Of a DNA stretch of 64,000 bases, positions 16,927 to 23,898 are shown piece after piece (the first letter of the stretch is position 1; each line of letters opens with the position of its first letter). Under the pieces are notes generated by a model. The model was not told the DNA's origin, searched no databases, and was given only the letters and a program-made list of their open reading frames with translations. The translations under genes were made by a program, and so were the position numbers. The stretch spans positions 1 through 64,000 of the forward strand of contig DATLXH010000056.1 in NCBI GenBank assembly GCA_035576005.1. Direction: 5' to 3'. Source of the stretch: DATLXH01 sp035576005 (GTDB lineage Bacteria > Acidobacteriota > Thermoanaerobaculia > Gp7-AA8).

Positions 16927-18624
16927 TTACTCCTTGCGGAAGTGCGCGCCACGCGACTCCGGGTTCCGGATGGCGCTGATCGAAACGATCGAGGCCATCT
17001 GCTGGCCGTGGAAGAGCTCGGTGATCTCCTTGCTGATGGTCGACTCGTGATAAAACTTCGTGAGCCGGTGCCCCAACTCCCGCATGTCGGCCACCGCGCG
17101 CTTGAGTCGTTCATAGGTGCGCACGATTCCGACGTAATTCCACATCGTGTTCTGAATGGTCGTCCAGTCCTGCAGAATGAGTGCAGGGTCTTCATTCCGT
17201 TCCTTTCCCGGCTGACGCCAGTCGGGGATCGAGCGGAGGATCGAGGGGTGTAGTGAGCCTATGCCCGCAGGAGCGGCTGATCCATCCAGGGCACCGGTAT
17301 CGCTCCGGGTACGGCTCGATTTTTTGACCGGGGCGGCAGCAGCCCTTTTCCTTCCGGAAGGCTCACCGAGTTTGTCGAGAATGGATCGGCTGCTGAAGTA
17401 ACCCCATGTCAATCCTTCCAGCAGTGACGTGGACGCGAGGCGGTTCGCGCCGTGGACTCCGGTGCACGAAGTCTCACCGATCGCGTAGAGGCGACTGAGC
17501 GTGGTCTCTCCACAGGTGTTCGCCAGAACTCCTCCACAGAAGTAGTGAGCCGCTGGCACGACCGGAATTGGTTCACGTTCAATGTCGATTCCGATTGCCG
17601 CGCATGCTCGATGGATGTTCGGAAAGCGCTCACGAATCGGCTCCCGCCCATCATAGGAGCTCGCGAGATCGAGCAACACGTAATCGTCTTTTGATTCCGT
17701 CATCTCTTCGACGATTGCGCGCGCCACGATGTCGCGTGGAGCGAGGTCCCTGAGCGAAGGAGAGTATCGCTCCATGAAGTACTCGCCTTTCTGATTGAGC
17801 AACCGGGCTCCTTCCCCACGCAGCGCTTCGGAGATCAGAAAATGATTCGCATTCTTGTCCGCAAGGGCGGTCGGATGGAATTGAACATATTCAGCGTTCA
17901 TGATCCGCGCGCCGGCGCGGTGCGCCATGACCACGCCGTCTCCGATCGAGCTTCGGGTGTTCGTCGTATGGAGATAAATCTGCCCGATGCCGCCAGTCGC
18001 GAGGACTGTGTAGTCCGCGAAGACCGTGTACACATCGTTTGTCTGATTGTCGAGCAGGTACGCACCCACACACTCATTCGTCAGCCTGTAGCGCGCCTGG
18101 ATATCGGTGGGATGATGTTGCGTCGTCAGCAGATCGATCGCGGTGATCCCGGTCGCCAGAGTGATGTTCGGCTCGGCCTTCACCCGATCGAGCAGCGAGA
18201 CCTCGATAGCACGTCCAGTCGCGTCGCCTGAGTGGATGATTCGCGAGATCGAGTGAGCACCTTCCTGCGTGAGATCGAGCTCTCCTTCATGGGTCTTCGA
18301 GAACGGGACCTCAATCTCGGTGAGAAGAAGCTTCTCGACGACACGTGGCCCCTCGACCGCGAGGAAGCGAACGGCTTCCTCGTTACTGATCCCTGCGCCT
18401 GCGCGAACGATGTCTTCAATCAGCCTGGCTGGGGAGTCCCCCTCACCCTGGTAGATGATTCCGCCCTGGGCCCAGAAGGTGTTGCAATCCTTCGGGTCGG
18501 TGGCCTTCGTCACCAGCAGGACTTCGACGCCGGCCTGAGCCAGTGAGAACGCAGTCGTAAGCCCCGCGATCCCCGTGCCGATGACCAGGACGGGATAGTG
18601 GGCGCGGTTCTTCAGAGCGGCCAT
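16927..18624 (-). CDS. nadB: L-aspartate oxidase
   Basis: This FAD enzyme oxidises aspartate to iminoaspartate, the first step of de novo NAD synthesis. The N-terminal dinucleotide fold is VLVIGTGIAGLTTA. Succinate dehydrogenase-family motifs follow: WAQGGI, HSGDATGR, EYVQFHPTAL, and the capping-domain region GEGARLLNQKG. The C-terminal AHYFCGGVLAN and GANRLASTSLLEGL segments and the helical domain are present. About 35 low-complexity residues (near 420-455, rich in Lys, Ser and Ala) interrupt the junction to the helical domain. nadA and nadC are not nearby. It may be co-transcribed with the NYN-domain gene 28 bp upstream of its start. Confidence 0.94.
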   Translation of the reverse strand: MAALKNRAHYPVLVIGTGIAGLTTAFSLAQAGVEVLLVTKATDPKDCNTFWAQGGIIYQGEGDSPARLIEDIVRAGAGISNEEAVRFLAVEGPRVVEKLLLTEIEVPFSKTHEGELDLTQEGAHSISRIIHSGDATGRAIEVSLLDRVKAEPNITLATGITAIDLLTTQHHPTDIQARYRLTNECVGAYLLDNQTNDVYTVFADYTVLATGGIGQIYLHTTNTRSSIGDGVVMAHRAGARIMNAEYVQFHPTALADKNANHFLISEALRGEGARLLNQKGEYFMERYSPSLRDLAPRDIVARAIVEEMTESKDDYVLLDLASSYDGREPIRERFPNIHRACAAIGIDIEREPIPVVPAAHYFCGGVLANTCGETTLSRLYAIGETSCTGVHGANRLASTSLLEGLTWGYFSSRSILDKLGEPSGRKRAAAAPVKKSSRTRSDTGALDGSAAPAGIGSLHPSILRSIPDWRQPGKERNEDPALILQDWTTIQNTMWNYVGIVRTYERLKRAVADMRELGHRLTKFYHESTISKEITELFHGQQMASIVSISAIRNPESRGAHFRKE

Positions 18625-18652
18625 TGCTCAGGTGAATGCATTCTGCATTTCG

Positions 18653-19453
18653 TCAAGCCGCCGGCTGCGCGAACCCGGTGATCACATACGAGCCCGACTT
18701 CACATCTTTCTTGATCTTAATGATGTTGTTGGACTGCGCGTCTTCAAGGAGATTGCTGAAGGTCTGGTACCCGTAGTACTCCTCGTTGAAGGTCGGCTTC
18801 TTCCGCTGCATCGTCTGTTTGACCATGGATCCCCAGAGAATCTCTTTATTCTCGCGCATGAGAGCCTTGATCGAGTCGATGAGCAGCGTGAAGGCTTCAG
18901 CCTGCTTCTTGTCCTTCGCGATGACTTTCGGCCCCTGCGCCACACCGCGGACGAGATCTTCGTAGAAGATGAACTCATCGCAGTTGTCGATCAACAGGTG
19001 GCTTGAGGAGTTCTTCACCCCGACTCCGATCACGAACTTGTCATTTTCTTTGAGCTTCGAGACCAGTGGTGAGAAGTCCGAATCACCCGATGCGACCACG
19101 AAAAGATTGATGTGCTCTTTCGCCCACGCCATGTCCATCGCGTCGACGACCATCCGGATGTCGGCCGAATTCTTGCCCGAGTAGGTCCTGCTCGGGATCT
19201 CGATGAGCTCGATCGCAGCTTCATGAAGCTCGCGTTTGTAATCGGGGAAGCGATCCCAGTCGCAATAGGCGCGCTTGACGACGATCTTCCCTTTTTCGAG
19301 CAGCCGCTCCAGCAGGAGGGAGACTTCGAACTTCTTGTGCTTCGCGTCCGTAACTCCGATCGCGATGTTTTCAAAGTCGATGAAAAGTGCGATCTTGTTC
19401 TCTGTGGTCATACTCCTCGGAGGAGACGACCCGATGCTGTCGTCGTCGTTCAT
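18653..19453 (-). CDS. NYN-domain (PIN-like) protein with C-terminal OST-HTH/LOTUS-like domain
   Basis: The NYN domain (FIDFENIAIGV near the start, then AYCDWDRFP, KNSADIRMVVDAMD, and VVASGDSDFSPLV) keeps the acidic residues of the PIN-like nuclease fold, so RNA or single-strand cleavage is plausible. The C-terminal 80 residues (LIDSIKALMRENKEILWGS through YGYQTFSNLLEDAQ) look like the OST-HTH/LOTUS RNA-binding domain. The start is uncertain: the frame is open to 19570 but then runs through a palindromic repeat, so 19453 (AGGA ribosome site) is preferred, with 19411 possible. Substrate and pathway are unknown. Confidence 0.85.
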   Translation of the reverse strand: MNDDDSIGSSPPRSMTTENKIALFIDFENIAIGVTDAKHKKFEVSLLLERLLEKGKIVVKRAYCDWDRFPDYKRELHEAAIELIEIPSRTYSGKNSADIRMVVDAMDMAWAKEHINLFVVASGDSDFSPLVSKLKENDKFVIGVGVKNSSSHLLIDNCDEFIFYEDLVRGVAQGPKVIAKDKKQAEAFTLLIDSIKALMRENKEILWGSMVKQTMQRKKPTFNEEYYGYQTFSNLLEDAQSNNIIKIKKDVKSGSYVITGFAQPAA

Positions 19454-19528
19454 GACATCCTGGTCGAATTGTGGTTTTCGGTTCATTCCGTGCGCGTGGC
19501 GAGGGTGAGTGTAGCGCAGGAGGCTGGC

Positions 19529-19551
19529 GCCCGGACATTGGAATGTCCGCC
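19529..19551. repeat. GGACATTGGAATGTCC palindrome
   Basis: A near-perfect palindrome (CGGACATTGGAATGTCCG) lies in the 118 bp between the divergent NYN and UbiA genes. Copies of the same core occur at 131-196 and 52183-52326. A REP-like sequence is likely, although a dimeric regulator site cannot be excluded for this copy. Confidence 0.6.
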
Positions 19552-19571
19552 GCGACTCGTGGAATGACACA

Positions 19572-20567
19572 ATGCTGCTCGCCCTGAAACCCTACATCAC
19601 TCTGGCCCGCCCTTTTACTCTTCTTCCACCGCTGCTCGGGATCGTGTCGGGTGCCATCTGCGCCTGGGGCTCAGTGCACAACCCTGACCCCACGCGGGCG
19701 ATCACGCTCCCTGTGATCCTGACCGTGGCTCTCGGGTCTCTTTCAGCTTCGTTCCTCAACGCCGCGTCCAATGCGATCAATCAGATCTATGACCTCGAGA
19801 TCGATCGAATCAACAAGCCGTCGAGACCGCTTGTAACGGGCGCCCTTTCGCTGGCGCAGGGGTGGCGCGCGACCTGGCTCTGGTACTTGCTCGCCATCAT
19901 TCCAACATGGTGGGTCGTAGTGTTTCCCTTCAGCCGTTGGTCAGAGAAAGGCGCCGCGCCTCTGGCGTTTCATGAATGCTTCTTCATCTATCTGGCAGGG
20001 ATGATTTTCACCTTTGCTTACTCCGCACCCGCCCTCGGGCGGACGAAAAGACACCCGATCCTGTCTAACCTGACCATCGCGATCCCCAGAGGGTGTCTGC
20101 TCAAGGTGGCTGGCTGGTCGATGATCGCGCGTGTCTTTTCCGTCGAGCCATGGTTTATCGGTGGCATCTTCATGCTGTTTCTTCTGGGAGCGGCCTCGAC
20201 GAAAGACTTCTCCGACATGAAAGGCGATGAGGCCGGTGGATGTCGAACGCTGCCGATACGCTACGGAGTCAGGCGTGCAGCGTGGATGATCTCTCCGTTC
20301 TTCATTTTCCCCTGGCTGCTGATCCCTCTCGGCGCCTGGACTCCCGACCCGTTCGCACCTCAGCATCCCATTCTCACGGGCAATGCCCTGTTTCTCACGA
20401 TTCTGGGGGCCGTCCTCGCACTGTGGGGCGCCTGGACGGTCTATCTGCTCGTTCGCCGCCCGGAAGAATTGACTGCGACGGAGAATCACCCGTCGTGGCG
20501 GCAGATGTATCTCATGATGATGACTGCCCAGATCGGTTTTGCTGCCGCATACCTCTTTCCTCGCTGA
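19572..20567 (+). CDS. UbiA-family prenyltransferase
   Basis: This intramembrane aromatic/lipid prenyltransferase of 331 residues has about eight or nine helices. The first Asp-rich motif is NAINQIYDLEIDRINKPSRP near residues 65-85, and the second is KDFSDMKGDEAGG near 213. The second motif resembles those of the chlorophyll synthase/homogentisate prenyltransferase branch more than UbiA itself, but no photosynthesis or quinone genes are adjacent, so the acceptor cannot be named. An unusual stretch in the middle (RWSEKGAAPLAFHE) forms an extended loop. Confidence 0.85.
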   Translation: MLLALKPYITLARPFTLLPPLLGIVSGAICAWGSVHNPDPTRAITLPVILTVALGSLSASFLNAASNAINQIYDLEIDRINKPSRPLVTGALSLAQGWRATWLWYLLAIIPTWWVVVFPFSRWSEKGAAPLAFHECFFIYLAGMIFTFAYSAPALGRTKRHPILSNLTIAIPRGCLLKVAGWSMIARVFSVEPWFIGGIFMLFLLGAASTKDFSDMKGDEAGGCRTLPIRYGVRRAAWMISPFFIFPWLLIPLGAWTPDPFAPQHPILTGNALFLTILGAVLALWGAWTVYLLVRRPEELTATENHPSWRQMYLMMMTAQIGFAAAYLFPR

Positions 20568-20680
20568 TGACGTAGCCGGGCCGTTTCAACTCGATCGGGT
20601 TAAGAGACGTCAGGGCTCCGGCAGTCTTCGAATCGGTCGCGTTGTATGGTCACAGTTGCGACAGCGCGTACGATAGAGCG

Positions 20681-21622
20681 ATGCTGTCATTTGAGCCCGA
20701 GATCCTCGAAGGCGTCAGTAAAGGACTGCTGACCGAGAGAAGTGCCAGGCGGCTGCTCCCGTACGAAAGGAGGGAGACTTTCTCCATCTACGGGGAATTG
20801 CGGCTCGCGACCTGGTTAGCCGTATCTCTCCTTGCCACAGGCATCGGAATCTTCGTGACCAGGAATCTGCGTCAGACAGGTCCCGCCGTTCTCATAACAG
20901 TTCTCGCCCTTGCCTCGGCTGCGTGCTACGCAGTCATCCTGGCCAAAAGGCATGCGCCGCAGCGATGGCCATCCTCTCTGCTGGACGACTACATTCTTCT
21001 GCTGGGTGCGCTCCTGCTGAGTGCCAATCTTGGATATGCCGAGAGTCAATATCATCTGCTCGACGCCTTCTGGACCGAGCACTTCCTTCTGCTCGCTATT
21101 ATTCACGGCGTGAGCGCGTACTACTTCAACTCTCGTACGCTTTTGTCACTCTCACTCGCATCGCTCGCTTCGTGGTCCGGCTTCAGAGGCGATCTCGGAG
21201 TGGGGCAGGGCACTGCGCTGGCCGGGCGAGCACTGATCGCATCAGCTCTGACAGTCCTGTGGCGCCTTGGGAATCGTGCGTTCCCGGCGCGGGAATCTTT
21301 CAATCCCGTGTTCGACCATTTCATAGTACTTCTCTCGTTGTTCGGCGCGCTTGTCTGGCTCTTCGATCCCCGCTTCGAGTTTCTGGGGCTCCTGGTCGTC
21401 ATCGGGGTCTCGGTCGCATCGCTTGCGTATGCTTTCAAGACGGGACATGAGGCCTTTGCGGTTTACGCGATCGCTGCCCTCTTCATCGCCGTGACCTACG
21501 AGCTGATCCACCGGATCGTCGGTGGTAACGCCGCACTCTCGTTGCTGGCCCTGCTCCTCACGTCAATCGCAGCGGTGATCGCGCTCTATCAGGTTCACCG
21601 TCGCCTCAAGGAAGAGCGATGA
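20681..21622 (+). CDS. DUF2157 membrane protein
   Basis: This 313-residue protein has a soluble N-terminal segment (LEGVSKGLLTERSARRLLPYE) followed by about eight to ten hydrophobic helices, the layout of the DUF2157 family. The N-terminal frame is open to 20642, but the ATG at 20681 begins the conserved region. It overlaps the next gene by ATGA, and the two are often paired in genomes. Function unknown. Confidence 0.75.
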   Translation: MLSFEPEILEGVSKGLLTERSARRLLPYERRETFSIYGELRLATWLAVSLLATGIGIFVTRNLRQTGPAVLITVLALASAACYAVILAKRHAPQRWPSSLLDDYILLLGALLLSANLGYAESQYHLLDAFWTEHFLLLAIIHGVSAYYFNSRTLLSLSLASLASWSGFRGDLGVGQGTALAGRALIASALTVLWRLGNRAFPARESFNPVFDHFIVLLSLFGALVWLFDPRFEFLGLLVVIGVSVASLAYAFKTGHEAFAVYAIAALFIAVTYELIHRIVGGNAALSLLALLLTSIAAVIALYQVHRRLKEER

Positions 21623-22671
21623 GCGTATTCGCGCGACCGACCATGAACGAGGCGCGATGGCTTCGGTTTTCCGCCCTGGCCGGGAAGTGGAAGCGTGACG
21701 GACTCATCGAGGCAGATGAGCTCACGCGAATTCGCGCGGCTCCGGCGCCGTGGAGAGAATCGAGTGTCCGCATCATTCTTTTCCTCCTGACGTTGCTTGC
21801 CGTCGCCGCTCTCTACTTTTTCTTCCAGGAGATCGGCGTGCCGGCAGGGATCGTTACGTCGATCATCGCCTGTTCCGCGGCAGAACTCATGATCAGGCGA
21901 GGCAGGTTCCTGCACGTCGGCCCCGAGGAAGCGCTCTTTCTGGGAGGTCTGTTCGCGTTGATCCTCGGACTGCCGGGACCCTCGCAGGTCGAAGGACTTC
22001 TTCTTTTCGCTGCAGCCTCGTTCTTCGCTGGATGGAGGGTGCTCAATGGCTTGTTCGTGGTTGCCGGCTTCGTCTTCATCGCGGCTTACCTGGGGCTCAG
22101 GCTCGAGTCGCTGCTCCTGGCGTTCCTTTTCTGCCTCGCCGTCACGGTCTTCTCGGGATTGATCGCGAAACGTTTCGTTACCGATCCGTGGATCAATGCG
22201 TGTGCTGAGTGGACCGTGCTCGTGTTGCCCATCACGAGCTTCTTTCTGGTGAGAACCATGGAGAACGATCCGGCCGGGACCCGTTTCCAGACTTATGTGG
22301 CCGTTCTGGCGCTGCTCAGCGCTCTTCTGATCGGTTCCGGGCTGAAGACCCGCGCGAGGTTCATTCTCCTCTCAGGTCTGCTGCTGGCCGCAGCAGTAGC
22401 CATTCAGCTCAGCCTCCTGCTCGACGCGCGCGCTGAGGTCCTTCTCATCGCCGGAGGTGGCCTCCTGCTGGCGATTGCGTGGTCCGTCACGAGGTGGCTC
22501 CGCGACCGCGTGACGGGACTCACGGCGCGACGAGTTGGAGCACTAGAGACGCCGGAGATCACTCCGTTCCTCGCGGCCCCTTTGCTACACACAGAGCCTG
22601 TTGAAGAGCCCGCTGCATTCGAGCAGAAGGGGGGATCCTTCGGGGGCGCCGGGTCCTCGGGTAGCTTCTGA
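21619..22671 (+). CDS. DUF4401-like multi-pass membrane protein
   Basis: This 350-residue protein has a short cytoplasmic start and about ten hydrophobic helices. It ends in a Gly/Ser/Phe tail (KGGSFGGAGSSGSF), as seen in several small-membrane-protein families. It starts inside the stop of the DUF2157 gene (ATGA), so the two form a translationally coupled pair. DUF4401 is the closest family I recognise from the partner and layout; the assignment is moderate and no function is known. Confidence 0.65.
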   Translation: MSVFARPTMNEARWLRFSALAGKWKRDGLIEADELTRIRAAPAPWRESSVRIILFLLTLLAVAALYFFFQEIGVPAGIVTSIIACSAAELMIRRGRFLHVGPEEALFLGGLFALILGLPGPSQVEGLLLFAAASFFAGWRVLNGLFVVAGFVFIAAYLGLRLESLLLAFLFCLAVTVFSGLIAKRFVTDPWINACAEWTVLVLPITSFFLVRTMENDPAGTRFQTYVAVLALLSALLIGSGLKTRARFILLSGLLLAAAVAIQLSLLLDARAEVLLIAGGGLLLAIAWSVTRWLRDRVTGLTARRVGALETPEITPFLAAPLLHTEPVEEPAAFEQKGGSFGGAGSSGSF

Positions 22672-22816
22672 AGCGTTCGGCGCGGTGCTACAAATTTTCG
22701 TGTGTCACCGAACGGATCGACCAGGGTCAGCGGTGGGTTCATGCGTGCTTCGGCATCCAACGCGGGGTGAGCGGTAGCGGCGCAGCGGAACGTGTGCAGT
22801 CGGCCGGCCATTGATC

Positions 22817-23001
22817 TAGCCCGCATTTCTCACAGACCTTTGTCGTGAGACGGCGGAGAGTGGCTTGGATGCGAGGCGCACGGTGATTTTGCGACGAAGG
22901 CATAGTCGACACTATGTCAAGGAGCGAAATTGGCGTGCAACGAAGCAGGCAGGCCGCTATTCCGTCGTCTCGCGGCGAAGGTCTGTGAGAAATGCGGGCT
23001 A
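22817..23001 (+). mobile_element. TA-flanked MITE-like element, short type B, copy 2
   Basis: This 185-bp element has ends TA-GCCCGCATTTCTCACAG and CTGTGAGAAATGCGGGC-TA and the central CATAGTCGACACTATG. It is collinear with 8537-8720 and differs from it at scattered positions. The 145 bp before it, after the DUF4401 gene, hold no visible gene. Confidence 0.82.
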
Positions 23002-23133
23002 GAGCCGCCATGCGGGCGGTCGAGGCCAGACCCGTGGACAGAATTGAAGTCAGTTTTTTTGGGCGCGTTTCAGAACTTTTCCGCGGACTGGCGACCGGCC
23101 CGCGGCCCTGCTGCGCTTTCCGCGTTCGCGTTC

Positions 23134-23278
23134 CCTGAAAACCTCCTGAAAAGGTCCGGAAATCTGGAGCTCGAGCACTGGTCCCGGCGCTGTCGTGTCC
23201 GGCGGAAATCCTGTGGGAACTCTGCGGAAAATCTCTTTCCGCGACTGTGGAAATCCATGTGGAAAATTGTGCGGAATT
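23134..23278. promoter_or_regulatory. Helically phased GGAAA array upstream of nrdJ
   Basis: Motifs of the form (C/T)GGAAA or CTGAAAA recur at 23134, 23145, 23156, then 23201, 23212, 23223, 23246, 23258 and 23270. The spacing is 11-12 bp, or multiples of it across the gaps. The copy at 23258 reads TGTGGAAAA and that at 23246 TGTGGAAAT, close to DnaA boxes (TTTTCCACA/TTATCCACA reversed). The array lies 140-280 bp upstream of the candidate nrdJ promoter. Reading frames through this stretch are not gene-like. Confidence 0.5.
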
Positions 23279-23359
23279 CCTGTCGATCTCCGGCGGGTAT
23301 CCAGAGGAAATCAACGCCATGCGCCTTCATGGCTAACTCATTGATTCTGCTGGATTAAT

Positions 23360-23439
23360 ACACTCAGTGGTGTGCGTTATTGCAGCACACACTAGATGTT
23401 GTGGTTTCTCTTGACATCGATTTGACGTAGGTTTAACCT
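23360..23439 (+). promoter_or_regulatory. Candidate nrdJ promoter with two NrdR-like boxes
   Basis: Box 2 (23389-23404, ACACTAGATGTTGTGG) matches 12 of 16 positions of the NrdR consensus ACACTATATATAGTGT. Box 1 (23360-23375, ACACTCAGTGGTGTGC) is weaker. Their starts are 29 bp apart, near the roughly three-turn spacing usual for NrdR pairs. A -35 TTGACA (23411-23416) follows, with a weak -10 TAACCT at 17 bp. NrdR control of nrd genes is established in other bacteria; the assignment here is inference. Confidence 0.5.
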
Positions 23440-23480
23440 CGCTCCATCCAATAAGACAATTCGACGTCTGGGAGGGTCAA

Positions 23481-23618
23481 ATGAAGGTATTGAAAAGTTC
23501 GCACCGGCTTTCGGTTCGTTCTCCGCTTCGTGCAGTCTCGCTTCAGTTCCGGGACTACCAGGTGACCGCCAAAATCAAGACTCCGGTGCCACACATCAAA
23601 CCAGCATTTTCCCGCTGA
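23481..23618 (+). CDS. Small basic 45-residue ORF, first cistron ahead of nrdJ
   Basis: An ATG at 23481 preceded by GGGAGG at optimal spacing opens a 45-codon frame (start MKVLKSSHRLSVRSPLR, end PHIKPAFSR, TGA at 23616). It lies about 40 bp downstream of the candidate promoter and 280 bp upstream of nrdJ, so it would be the first translated frame of the mRNA. The protein is rich in Lys, Arg, Ser and Val, has no membrane segment and matches no family I recognise. It could be a leader peptide or a free small protein. The strength of the ribosome site is the main support. Confidence 0.5.
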   Translation: MKVLKSSHRLSVRSPLRAVSLQFRDYQVTAKIKTPVPHIKPAFSR

Positions 23619-23898
23619 ATACCGTTTTAAAAGGGGAGAGCGGGAGTGGCGCCAGAAGCATGGCACCAGGCTCGCGGGGGAGGGGAAGAAAGCTCGATCG
23701 ACCGTGGAAATCGACCGACTGAAACGCAAACGACGCCTGGCTGATTCACACAATCGCAGCCGCCCAGAACATCGCCGTTTCGCACTCAGTCAGTCATGCG
23801 CTCCAATTTCTGCTACTCGTTCCCGCTCTCTTCTCTCGGCAGCACACGCAGGACGGATTCCGTGTCCGCCCACAACGATTCGAGAGGAGATTTCGAGC

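Noticed and set aside
23209..23285. Chromosomal replication origin because of DnaA-box-like sequences
   Set aside because: Only one or two copies match a DnaA box well, and no dnaA, dnaN or gidA lies nearby. A regulatory array is more likely.
22930..23358. 142-codon frame through the element and the phased array
   Set aside because: It runs across a mobile element and a repeat array, lacks a ribosome site and has atypical composition.
23440..23898. Cobalamin riboswitch in the nrdJ leader
   Set aside because: No B12-box sequence or matching conserved core was found; only weak hairpins.
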